Below are positions 7,718-16,108 of a stretch of 64,000 nucleotides of DNA, in pieces. Position numbers and translations under genes: made by a program. The notes beneath the pieces are model-generated. The model had not been told where the DNA came from, did not search any database, and saw only the letters and a program-made list of their open reading frames with translations. The stretch comes from Enterococcus sp. RIT-PI-f (lineage in GTDB: Bacteria; Bacillota; Bacilli; Lactobacillales; Enterococcaceae): the NCBI RefSeq assembly GCF_001297065.1, contig NZ_LHOX01000016.1, forward strand, positions 124,001 to 188,000. The letters run 5' to 3'. Position 1 is the first letter of the stretch; each line of letters opens with the position of its first letter.

Positions 7718-9865
7718 ATGGTAAAAACATTTTTACAACACGATTCAGAGGACTGTGGTCCAGCTTGCGTTGCTTCAATTCTAGATTACTATAAAAGCTC
7801 TGTTCATATTTTCCAATTAAGAGAGCTTTGCGGAACACAAAAAAGTGGAACTACAGCTTATGGAATTAAACAAGCCTTTCAAACTTTGGGTTTTGAATGT
7901 GATGTTTTAAAATATGAAAATACATTTTCGAAAATTAACTTAATAAAACTACCAAGTATTGCCCATACAGTTGATGAACATAAATTCCATCATTATGTGG
8001 TAATAAAAAAAGTAACATCAAAATATATATATGTAATGGATCCAGCTCAAGGTAAACGGAAACTAAGCTACGAGCAATTTGAAAATATATGGACAGGGAT
8101 ACTCTTTATAGTAGAACCTTCTAATCATTATGAAATCATAAAATCAAGAAAGTTTGAAATAAATCGCATATTTAATATATTTTTGAAGGATTCAAGTTTA
8201 GTTTCTTTAATTATATTTTCATCAATTTTTATCATATTCTTTAGTGTTGCAAGTTCGTTTTTTTTTCAAACAATTATAGATTATTTTTTACCATATAAAG
8301 ATTTTGAGTATCTAAGTTATTTATCACTTTTTTTAATAGTAGCATATGTTTTTAGCAGCTTATTAGAGTTGATAAGAAATTATATGGTAATTATTTTAGG
8401 ACAACATTTAAGTGCAGAAATTATGTTGAGGTATATAAAGCACGTGCTATCGTTACCTGTCAAATTTTTTTCAACACGAAATACGGGTGATATATTTTCA
8501 AGATTTTCAGATGCAAACTTTATTGTAGATGCTCTATCAAATGCTATTTTATCTATTTTTTTAGATTTTGGAATGGTTTTAATAATTGGTATAACTTTAA
8601 TGTTCCAGAATAAAGTCTTGTTTTTTATCACGTTATCAACGGTTCCTTTATATGCTTTTATTATTTTTTTCTTTTCAGGTCGATATAGAAAAGCTAGTAG
8701 TATTGAGGTTGTTAATAAGGCTGAAGTAACTTCTGACATTCTAGAAGTATTTAATGGGATAGAAACGATTAAATCTTTTAATAATGAAACAAATATATAT
8801 AATAAGATAAAAAGAAAATTCTATTTATTACAAAAAAACTCTTTGAAAGTTTTACTACTGGATGACGTACAGAGTTTTTTGAAAAATTGTATTCAACTTA
8901 TTAATAGTGTGTTAGTAATGTGGATTGGATCTTATTTTATTATGATTGAAACACTTTCTTTAGGAGAGTTAGTTACATACAATGCACTAATAGCTTTTTT
9001 AATAACTCCTATTCAAAATATTTTTAATTTACAAATAAAAATTCAGTCTGCCTTAGTAGCTAATGAAAGAATTCAGGAAATTACCTCAATACATAATGAA
9101 AAATCTGATAATTATGAAAAAAAAGAGGATTATCTTTGTAGAGAATCACTAAAAGTTTCAGATTTATGTTTTTCTTATGATGATGATCTTACAATATTGG
9201 ATCATATGGATTTTGAAATTAAATTTAATGAAAAGGTTTTAATAGTAGGTGCAAGCGGATCTGGAAAATCAACATTAGCAAAAATGCTAGTGAAGTTTTT
9301 TGAACCGACCAAAGGAAATATTTACAACGGAAACGAAAATTTTGCAAATATAAAGAATGATAGTATACGTGATCATGTCATTTATTTACCTCAAGAGTCG
9401 TATTTTTTTTCTGGGACTGTATTGGACAATATTAAGTTTGGTTTTAACAGTTGTGATATTTCTAAAGTAGAAGAAATTTGTGGGAAAATTGGATTAATGG
9501 AAGTAATTGAAAAGTTACCATTAAAATTTAATACTCGTATAGATATTGATGCGAGTAATTTCTCTACAGGTGAAAAACAAAGAATTGCCGTTGCAAGAGC
9601 TCTTTTACGTAATCCTGATATTTTAATTTTAGATGAATCTACTAGTAATTTGGATTATTTGTCAGAAAGGAGGATAATTGAGTATTTATTAAATGAATGC
9701 GAAATGACTGTTATCCTAATTACTCATCGTTTGCAAATGGCAAAAATATTTGACAAAATTTTAGTTTTGAAAGAAATGAAATTAGTTGAACAAGGCAAAC
9801 ATCAGGATTTATTAAAGGGGAAGAACTATTATTATAAGATATGGAATCAAAACTGTAGAATTTAA
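7718..9865 (+). CDS. Peptidase-containing ABC exporter (C39) for the double-glycine peptide
   Basis: At 715 residues this has the usual length of a LagD/ComA-type exporter. Residues 1-130 form a C39 peptidase: QHDSEDCGPAC with Cys13, HHYVV with His92 and VMDPA with Asp108. About residues 155-440 hold the six-helix transmembrane domain. The ATPase domain has GASGSGKST near residue 512, LILDEST after the signature and ITHRL as the H-loop. The signature reads FSTGEKQR instead of LSGGQ, a notable but tolerable variant. The enzyme should cut the precursor after Gly-Gly while exporting it as a homodimer. Start ATG 7718 follows AAGGGA by about 10 bases. No immunity gene or separate accessory HlyD-like gene follows. 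Confidence 0.92.
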   Translation: MVKTFLQHDSEDCGPACVASILDYYKSSVHIFQLRELCGTQKSGTTAYGIKQAFQTLGFECDVLKYENTFSKINLIKLPSIAHTVDEHKFHHYVVIKKVTSKYIYVMDPAQGKRKLSYEQFENIWTGILFIVEPSNHYEIIKSRKFEINRIFNIFLKDSSLVSLIIFSSIFIIFFSVASSFFFQTIIDYFLPYKDFEYLSYLSLFLIVAYVFSSLLELIRNYMVIILGQHLSAEIMLRYIKHVLSLPVKFFSTRNTGDIFSRFSDANFIVDALSNAILSIFLDFGMVLIIGITLMFQNKVLFFITLSTVPLYAFIIFFFSGRYRKASSIEVVNKAEVTSDILEVFNGIETIKSFNNETNIYNKIKRKFYLLQKNSLKVLLLDDVQSFLKNCIQLINSVLVMWIGSYFIMIETLSLGELVTYNALIAFLITPIQNIFNLQIKIQSALVANERIQEITSIHNEKSDNYEKKEDYLCRESLKVSDLCFSYDDDLTILDHMDFEIKFNEKVLIVGASGSGKSTLAKMLVKFFEPTKGNIYNGNENFANIKNDSIRDHVIYLPQESYFFSGTVLDNIKFGFNSCDISKVEEICGKIGLMEVIEKLPLKFNTRIDIDASNFSTGEKQRIAVARALLRNPDILILDESTSNLDYLSERRIIEYLLNECEMTVILITHRLQMAKIFDKILVLKEMKLVEQGKHQDLLKGKNYYYKIWNQNCRI

Positions 9866-10972
9866 TTCTTTTTTTATTTTTTATGAGTTCCAATTAGTCA
9901 AACTAAGGAAGGTAAATTCTCTTTTGTTAAATTACTCAACAATTACATTCATCGGGTTTTGGCATTTTTTGAAAATCTTTTGAAATTGTTTTTGTTTGTA
10001 AGCTATAGATAAAATAAATCACATAGAGACTTTTTTTAATCTATAGCTTTTAAAAATCTGTCACTACTGAATATTTCATTTGAAATTTTTTTCAGATAGA
10101 TTTAAGAGGATGGGGTGAGGAATAAAAATAAGTATTAATTTCATTTTAATTTTAAGTGATTTTTCAAAAGTTAATGTCTTCGAAATACGCAGCGGAGTGA
10201 TTCAGTCATAATTATCCCACTGTCTGTTAACCATCTAGTTACTGTGTAATAATAAATTTTTCGTGATAACATTTGAAAAATAGGGTGCGAAAATAATCAT
10301 GAAACGAAAAAATGAATCGATGTGGCTAATATTAGATGGACTATTGGATCAATCTTTTTAATCTGATTGTGTATTTACTATAGACGACTGAATCGGATAG
10401 AAAGAATGATCAAAATAAACTTGTTTCATTTTAAAAAGTGTACATCCCATGTAAATCTGTCTGCGAAAGCAGTATTGGAAAATTAAGGCATGAAATAGTT
10501 TATCAACGGATCAAGTTGTCTTTGGTAAAAGCCCTCTTGAGTATAGAAAAAAGCAAGATATATTTATTAAAGATGTTTTGCGTCATAAAGAGCAGTATTA
10601 ATTTCGAGAATATACTTGTGATGATTTAAAATAATTTTATTTTAGGAGAGGTCGAAGATGAAGAATAACTAATACCTAAAATTGATGTCCTACTGTGAAG
10701 CCCTTGATTAAATCATATGGCATATATCCAGCTAAATCGAAGTTCTGAATAGATAAGTTCTTCCTTAAAGGAGGCTCTTCTCGAATTCATACGCAAATAG
10801 ATCAATCATCAAAATAATCAAAAAGTGAATCGTGGAAATTAGTAAGTGTGAGAATTAGATTTTTATAGAAAAAAATGACTGAATACTTCAGAAAAGATAG
10901 TAATTTGACCGCTTTCAAGGTAAACTGAAATAAGTGATTTGAATGATTATGAGATGAAAAGAGTGTGATGTC
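9866..10972. other. Long AT-rich stretch without an intact gene
   Basis: About 1.1 kb with no convincing intact gene. Short open frames lack ribosome binding sites and have frequent stops. Around 10465-10563 there is text like the end of an IS3/IS150-type transposase. The remainder, including an AGGAGGC at about 10769 with no usable start after it, I cannot identify. An immunity gene for the bacteriocin would be expected somewhere here, but none is recognisable. The region ends where base composition returns to normal at the YczE-like gene. Confidence 0.55.
10465..10563 (+). pseudogene. Possible IS3/IS150-type transposase remnant
   Basis: ESSIGKLRHEIVYQRIKLSL can be read at about 10465-10524, and after a one-base frame change GKSPLEYRKK at 10524-10553. 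Together they resemble the last part of IS3-family OrfB, where an ENFFG-KLK block is followed by NxRIK and then a SPxxYR ending, here with an internal deletion. No inverted-repeat ends were found. The match is short, so confidence is modest. Confidence 0.4.
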
Positions 10973-11575
10973 GTGAAAGAATCAAAAAAAATAGGACAAG
11001 TTTTTTTAGGCACAGGGATGATTGCATTGGCGGTATCTTTGTTGATCACTGCGCATCAAGGCTATGATACGATCAGTACCTTTTTGTTAGGTATCTTAAA
11101 CTTTGTAGAGAGCCCATTTTGGATCGCTAGTCTTTGTTTCAACTGTATTGTTTTATTGATCGTTGCCTTGCTGGGCCGTGAAGAATTGGGGATCGGCAGT
11201 ATCATCAACGGAATCGGTCTAGGATTGCTGATTGGGATTTTTGAACCTATATTGGATAAAATCTCAGTCCACCTGCCGTTTTATTCTTGGTTGGCAATTA
11301 TTGCCGCACCGATTTTATTTGGGATCGGCGCAGGCATCTATGTATCTTCCAACAAAGGCTCTGCGGCCTTAGAGGCGCTGACTGCCTTGATTTATAAACG
11401 GACAAAATTGACCCAAAAAACGATTCGTATCGGCTTAGATGCTGCTATGGTCTTGATCGGTTTTGCTTTGGGGGCAAGTGTGGGGCTAGGAACATTGCTT
11501 TGCATCGTCTTCATTGGTCCGATTTTTGAAGCAACATTGAAATTTCTGGCTGCCCATGCACCAGCTGAGGGATAA
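10973..11575 (+). CDS. YczE/YitT-like integral membrane protein
   Basis: A 200-residue, very hydrophobic protein with about five or six membrane segments. It begins at GTG 10973, with only a weak purine-rich stretch before it. Segments such as FLGTGMIALAVSLLITAHQG, then LGIGSIINGIGLGLLIGIF and FGIGAGIYVSSNKGSAALEA, follow the repeat pattern of the YczE/YyaS/YitT membrane family. Their function is not established; some members sit near nutrient or peptide-synthesis genes. The protein ends with AHAPAEG and is followed directly by a strong bidirectional hairpin. It is the first gene with normal base composition to the right of the AT-rich island. Confidence 0.75.
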   Translation: MKESKKIGQVFLGTGMIALAVSLLITAHQGYDTISTFLLGILNFVESPFWIASLCFNCIVLLIVALLGREELGIGSIINGIGLGLLIGIFEPILDKISVHLPFYSWLAIIAAPILFGIGAGIYVSSNKGSAALEALTALIYKRTKLTQKTIRIGLDAAMVLIGFALGASVGLGTLLCIVFIGPIFEATLKFLAAHAPAEG

Positions 11576-11600
11576 AAAATGCGCACCAGCATTGGAAACA

Positions 11601-11650
11601 AAAACAAAAGCATGATGGCTGTATTGCGCGGCCATCATGCTTTTGTTTTA
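11601..11650. terminator. Terminator after YczE-like gene
   Basis: A perfect 19-pair stem (arms 11601-11619 and 11631-11649) with an 11-base loop ends in TTTTGTTTT. Its AAAACAAAAG left arm would also give a T-run on the other strand. Confidence 0.85.
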
Positions 11651-11664
11651 TATTAGAAATTTTT

Positions 11665-11693
11665 TTGATAATTCTGAATGTAAGCGCTATAAT
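11665..11693 (+). promoter_or_regulatory. Promoter with overlapping cre site before aldehyde dehydrogenase
   Basis: TTGATA at 11665-11670 and TATAAT at 11688-11693 are 17 bases apart. TGTAAGCGCTATAA at 11679-11692 matches the CcpA cre consensus except for one base near its end and overlaps the -10 box. Binding of CcpA there should block transcription when preferred sugars are present. Confidence 0.75.
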
Positions 11694-11734
11694 TATATTG
11701 AAACTATTTTCACAAAAGAGAAAGGCGGAATGAT

Positions 11735-13240
11735 ATGAACAGTTTAGCATTAGTGAAAGATTGGTCCAAAGAGAAAAAGCATTTTGACTTATTTATCGAT
11801 GGCGAATGGACATCGGGATCGGAAGGAAGTACCCTCGACGCCATCAATCCAGCAACTGGCGAAGTCTTGGCGGAATTTGTGGATGCAACAGATACGGACG
11901 TTGACCGAGCCGTTGCGGCAGCCAATCAAGCATTAACGTCTTGGCGAAAAACTTCCCTCGAAGAACGTTCGCGCTTATTGTTGAAAATTGCCGATATCAT
12001 TGAAGAAAACACAGCGCGCTTGGCATTGATCGAAACATTGGATAATGGCAAACCGATCCGGGAAACCAAAGCCATCGATGTGCCATTTAGTGCGGATCAT
12101 TTCCGCTATTTTGCCGGTGTGATTCGAGCGGAAGAAGGAACGGCGCAGCTTCTTGGCGAACATACACTAAGTATCAATTTAAAGGAACCAATCGGTGTGG
12201 TCGGTCAGATCATTCCATGGAACTTTCCTTTTTTGATGGCTGCGTGGAAAATTGCGCCAGCTTTGGCTGCCGGTAATACCATCGTCATCCATCCGTCATC
12301 CTCGACCTCATTAAGTATTTTAGAATTTACCCGTTTGATTCAAGATGTACTGCCAAAAGGAGTCCTGAATGTCATTACAGGAAAAGGCAGCAAGTCTGGT
12401 GAATACATGCTGCACCATGAAGGCATCGCGAAGTTGGCCTTTACTGGCTCGACCGAGGTTGGCAACAATGTGGCAAAATCAGCTGCAGCACGATTGATTC
12501 CTGCCACATTGGAATTAGGCGGCAAGTCGGCGAATATTTTCTTTAACGATATGCCGTTAGAAAAAGCATTGGACGGGGCGCAGTTGGGCATCCTCTTTAA
12601 CCAAGGACAGGTCTGCTGTGCGGGTTCGAGAATATTCGTCCAATCTGGTATTTATGACAAATTTGTTGAAATGCTGGCGGATCGTTTCAAGCGTGTGCGC
12701 GTTGGCTTGCCTTGGGAGGAAGACACCCAAATGGGGGCACAGGTCAACGAAAAACAAGTCCAGTCGATCCTTGAATATGTTGACATCGGTAAGCGTGAAG
12801 GGGCGATCGTCAAAGCTGGAGGAGCGATCATCTCTCGTGATCAATTGGCCAGTGGCTGTTTCATGGAACCAACATTGCTGATCAATGTGACCAACGATAT
12901 GCGCATTGCCCAAGAAGAAATCTTTGGCCCTGTGGCAGTGGTGATCAAGTTTGACACAATCGATGAAGTTGTAGAGATGGCCAATGATTCCATTTATGGA
13001 CTAGGTGGCGGCGTGTGGACCCAGAATCTGAATACGGCCCTCGATGTAGCCAAACGTTTAGAAACTGGGCGTGTCTGGGTCAACACCTACAATCAAATTC
13101 CCGCAGGTGCACCATTTGGCGGGTATAAGCAATCCGGCATTGGTCGGGAAACGTACAAATCGATGCTTGACGCCTATTCACAAACAAAAAACATTATGAT
13201 CGACACCAGTGATGCACCTTCTGGCTTTTTTGTACAGTAA
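11735..13240 (+). CDS. NAD(P)-dependent aldehyde dehydrogenase
   Basis: A 501-residue protein of the general ALDH superfamily, full length. It shows IIPWNFPFLMAAWKIAPAL (cofactor and active-site segment), FTGSTEVG (Rossmann loop), LELGGKSANIFF with the general-base Glu, and FNQGQVCCAGSR, in which Cys294 is the expected nucleophile. EEIFGPVAVVIKF and PFGGYKQSGIGRE complete the signature. These enzymes oxidise aldehydes to acids with NAD or NADP; the exact aldehyde is not visible, though acetaldehyde or a sugar-derived aldehyde is common for this branch. It is a single gene with AAAGGCGG before the ATG, a cre-overlapped promoter and a terminator after it. Confidence 0.93.
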   Translation: MNSLALVKDWSKEKKHFDLFIDGEWTSGSEGSTLDAINPATGEVLAEFVDATDTDVDRAVAAANQALTSWRKTSLEERSRLLLKIADIIEENTARLALIETLDNGKPIRETKAIDVPFSADHFRYFAGVIRAEEGTAQLLGEHTLSINLKEPIGVVGQIIPWNFPFLMAAWKIAPALAAGNTIVIHPSSSTSLSILEFTRLIQDVLPKGVLNVITGKGSKSGEYMLHHEGIAKLAFTGSTEVGNNVAKSAAARLIPATLELGGKSANIFFNDMPLEKALDGAQLGILFNQGQVCCAGSRIFVQSGIYDKFVEMLADRFKRVRVGLPWEEDTQMGAQVNEKQVQSILEYVDIGKREGAIVKAGGAIISRDQLASGCFMEPTLLINVTNDMRIAQEEIFGPVAVVIKFDTIDEVVEMANDSIYGLGGGVWTQNLNTALDVAKRLETGRVWVNTYNQIPAGAPFGGYKQSGIGRETYKSMLDAYSQTKNIMIDTSDAPSGFFVQ

Positions 13241-13308
13241 CTTAAAAAGAACAAGAAGCGATTTGATATTCACTATTAATGATGTGTGATTCTCTATCCA
13301 TCAGAAAA

Positions 13309-13339
13309 GAATGTTCCTGTAAAGGAACGTTTTTTTTTT
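13309..13339 (+). terminator. Terminator after aldehyde dehydrogenase
   Basis: GTTCC, loop TGTAAA, GGAAC, with flanking pairs that lengthen the stem, then ten T. The longer A/T flanks also allow function on the other strand. Confidence 0.8.
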
Positions 13340-13452
13340 GTTAAAAGGGTTGCCTGTGCATGAAAAGAAGATAATCTAGCATAAAAGCGTGTTTTTTCCA
13401 TGGTTGAATCGGCTAAACATTGCGTATACTGAGGGTATAAAGGAGGAACAAA

Positions 13453-14667
13453 ATGAAAAATTTCCAAGCAACGTTGACCGCTTGCTTTGTGGGGTATATT
13501 GTTCAAGCAATCATCAACAATTTTGCACCATTGCTTTTTTTGACCTTTCAATCTCAGTATCAATTACCAATCACTCAAATCACCCTTTTGGTGAGTATCA
13601 ATTTTTTGACCCAATTGTTGGTTGATTTTGCGGCGATTTTCTTTGTCGACCGCATCGGGTATCGTCCATCGATCGTGGCGGCGCATGGCTTTGCTGCTGC
13701 TGGTTTGATTGGTTTGGCCGTTTTTCCAGCCATATTTCCCTCCCCTTTCAGTGGATTGTTAGCAGCAGTGGTTCTGTATGCAATTGGCGGGGGGCTTTTA
13801 GAAGTGTTGGTGAGTCCAATCGTTGAAGCCAGTCCAACTGACCATAAGGAAAAGGCGATGAGTCTGCTGCATTCTTTCTATTGCTGGGGCTATGTGGGGG
13901 TTGTCTTGTTGTCAACGCTTTTCTTTGCGGTTTTCGGGATCGCTCGCTGGCAGCTGTTGGCGATGATTTGGTCATTGTTGCCGATAGCCAATTTATTTGT
14001 TTTTTTGAAAGTACCCTTGGCGCCAATAGTAGCAGAAGGAGAGCAGGGCTTATCTACGCGCGGATTATTTAAATTAAAAACGTTTTGGCTGCTGCTTGTG
14101 ATGATGGTCTGTGCGGGTGCGTCTGAACAAGCAGTCAGCCAGTGGGCCTCAACGTTTGCCGAACAAGGCTTAGGGGTGTCAAAAACGGTGGGTGATTTAT
14201 CTGGCCCGATGGTTTTCGCCCTCATGATGGGCGCTTCTCGATTGCTTTATGGCCGTTTTGGCGAACGGATCGACCTCAAGCGCTTTATGGTCTTTAGTTT
14301 AAGCCTGTGCGTGATTGCCTATGGCATGATCGGTTTAGCGAAGATGCCGTTGATTGGTTTCTTAGGCTGCGGGATCAGCGGTTTTGCAGTTGGGATTTTG
14401 TGGCCAGGTATTTTCAGCTTTTCGGCACAGTATATTCGCAATGGCGGCACAGCTTTGTTTGCTTACTTGGCTTTAGCTGGTGATCTAGGCTGTTCATTAG
14501 GCCCAGCTGTTGTCGGCAATGTCGTAGAGTGGTCCGGTGCCAGCCTGCAACTGGGGATTTTAGCGGCAGTTGTATTTCCGCTCTTGTTATTGGTCGCTTT
14601 GACCTTCTTGCACCGAACCAGCAGAACAGAACAAGTTCCCCTAGAAATACTGTCAAATCAAGATTAA
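13453..14667 (+). CDS. MFS transporter, FucP-like sugar or nucleoside porter
   Basis: A 404-residue protein with about 12 hydrophobic helices and an A/GxLxDRxGxRP-like loop after helix 2 (FFVDRIGYRPSIVAAHG), which marks the major facilitator superfamily. The text GGGLLEVLVSPIVEASPTDH and HSFYCWGYVGVV in the first half resembles the FucP/fucose-permease-like branch, members of which move sugars or other small molecules by proton symport. Substrate unknown. AAAGGAGG lies 7-8 bases before the ATG. It is monocistronic: a terminator precedes it and another follows, so the neighbours give no hint. Confidence 0.82.
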   Translation: MKNFQATLTACFVGYIVQAIINNFAPLLFLTFQSQYQLPITQITLLVSINFLTQLLVDFAAIFFVDRIGYRPSIVAAHGFAAAGLIGLAVFPAIFPSPFSGLLAAVVLYAIGGGLLEVLVSPIVEASPTDHKEKAMSLLHSFYCWGYVGVVLLSTLFFAVFGIARWQLLAMIWSLLPIANLFVFLKVPLAPIVAEGEQGLSTRGLFKLKTFWLLLVMMVCAGASEQAVSQWASTFAEQGLGVSKTVGDLSGPMVFALMMGASRLLYGRFGERIDLKRFMVFSLSLCVIAYGMIGLAKMPLIGFLGCGISGFAVGILWPGIFSFSAQYIRNGGTALFAYLALAGDLGCSLGPAVVGNVVEWSGASLQLGILAAVVFPLLLLVALTFLHRTSRTEQVPLEILSNQD

Positions 14668-14674
14668 TTGAGTG

Positions 14675-14712
14675 AAGCAAGTGCTGATCAGATGAAAGCA
14701 TTTGCTTTTTTT
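14675..14712 (+). terminator. Terminator after MFS gene
   Basis: AAGCAAGTGCT pairs with AGCATTTGCTT (one G-T pair) around an 11-base loop and continues into a run of seven T. Confidence 0.8.
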
Positions 14713-14728
14713 ATTTGTCAAAAAGTGC

Positions 14729-14757
14729 TAGTCAAGCTTACAGCTATCCGCTATACT
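14729..14757 (+). promoter_or_regulatory. Likely promoter of the permease-dehydrogenase pair
   Basis: TATACT at 14752-14757 is a good -10 box. The -35 at 17 bases distance is only TAGTCA, so activation or a weak basal level is possible. The start codon lies about 30 bases downstream. Confidence 0.5.
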
Positions 14758-14788
14758 TTGACTAATTCAAGGTGAAGGAAGTGAAGGT

Positions 14789-16108
14789 GTGAAAAGTCAA
14801 TTAAAAAAAGAAATCAGTTTTTTTGGGGCATTATCGACCGTGATGGGGACTGTGATTGGTGCGGGTGTTTTCTTTAAATCCGCCGCAGTTGTGCAACAGA
14901 CCCAGTCAACCGGTTTGACGTTATTGGTTTGGCTGCTTGCTGGTTTTCTAACGATTTGCGGTGGATTGACCGTGGCTGAGTTGGCGACAGCGATTCCTGA
15001 GACGGGTGGGGCTATTCGCTATATTGAAAAAATTTATGGCAAGCTGCCCTCATTTTTGCTTGGTTGGGCGCAAAGTATCATCTACTTTCCTGCCAATGTC
15101 GCGGCTTTAAGTATTATTTTCGCGACGCAATGCATCAACTTATTTCATTTATCAAGCCCTTATTTGATGCCATTGTCGATCGTGACTGCAATCAGTGTGA
15201 CATGTATCAATTTGCTGGGTACGAAAGCAGCTGCAAGGGTCCAATCTTTTACCTTGGCCATCAAATTGATCCCGATTGCGTTGATCATTGTGGCTGGATT
15301 GATTTTGCCGGGTCAGGTAGAAGTTTCCCTTGTTGATTTTTCTTCAAACAATCAAGATTCGGTATTGGCAGGGATTAGCAGTGCTTTATTGGCCACGCTC
15401 TTTGCCTATGACGGTTGGTTAGGTGTCGGAAATGTGGCAGGAGAGATGAAACAGCCGGAAAAAGACTTGCCGAAAGCAATTATTTTTGGTTTGAGCTTTG
15501 TGACACTGGTCTATGTGTTGATCAATGTGGCTTTTCTCAAAACTTTGCCGATCGATCAAATCGCAGGGAACTTGAATAGTGCTTCAGAAACAGCGATGGC
15601 TTTATTTGGCGGCTTTGGCGGCAAATTGGTGACGATTGGGATATTGATTTCTGTCTATGGGGCTTTGAACGGCTACACCATGACTGGTCTGCGGGTGCCT
15701 TATGCGATGGCTTTGGCCGACGAGATTCCCTTTAGCCGGACATTTGCGACTTTAAGCAAGCGCACCAATGCCCCATATGCGGCGGCTATCTTGCAAGTCA
15801 GTATTGCCTGCATCATGATTTTCTTAGGTACCTTCGATTTATTGACAGATATGTTGGTTTTCGTGATGTGGTTCTTTAGTGTATTATTGTTTATAGGTGT
15901 GCTATTATTGCGCAAACGCGATCCCCACATGAACCGACCTTACCGTGTCCCGTTGTATCCAATCACGCCATTGATCGCGTTACTTGGCGGTTGCTTTATT
16001 TTGGTGATGACTATGATCACGACCCCAGGACTCGCGATCATTGGGATAGGTGTGACAGCATTGGGGATCCCAATCTATTATGCAAAAGCGAAAGGAGCAA
16101 TCAAATGA
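14789..16108 (+). CDS. APC family amino acid permease
   Basis: A 439-residue protein with about 12 membrane segments, starting with GTG 14789 after a GAAGG-rich stretch. The beginning, LSTVMGTVIGAGVFFKSAAVV, is the conserved first-helix motif of the amino acid-polyamine-organocation family; GGLTVAELATAIPETGGAIRY follows as helix 2-3. The pattern is near the y+LAT and serine/threonine exchanger-like branch (YfnA, SteT). The substrate cannot be read from sequence. The stop codon overlaps the start of the D-2-hydroxyacid dehydrogenase by 4 bases (ATGA), so the two are coupled and may handle an amino acid and its keto or hydroxy acid. Confidence 0.87.
   Translation: MKSQLKKEISFFGALSTVMGTVIGAGVFFKSAAVVQQTQSTGLTLLVWLLAGFLTICGGLTVAELATAIPETGGAIRYIEKIYGKLPSFLLGWAQSIIYFPANVAALSIIFATQCINLFHLSSPYLMPLSIVTAISVTCINLLGTKAAARVQSFTLAIKLIPIALIIVAGLILPGQVEVSLVDFSSNNQDSVLAGISSALLATLFAYDGWLGVGNVAGEMKQPEKDLPKAIIFGLSFVTLVYVLINVAFLKTLPIDQIAGNLNSASETAMALFGGFGGKLVTIGILISVYGALNGYTMTGLRVPYAMALADEIPFSRTFATLSKRTNAPYAAAILQVSIACIMIFLGTFDLLTDMLVFVMWFFSVLLFIGVLLLRKRDPHMNRPYRVPLYPITPLIALLGGCFILVMTMITTPGLAIIGIGVTALGIPIYYAKAKGAIK

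Noticed and set aside
10438-10629. Open frame of 63 codons in the right part of the island
   Set aside because: No ribosome binding site, and the text reads like a broken transposase with a frame change at about 10524, so I treat it as a remnant and not as a gene or immunity peptide.
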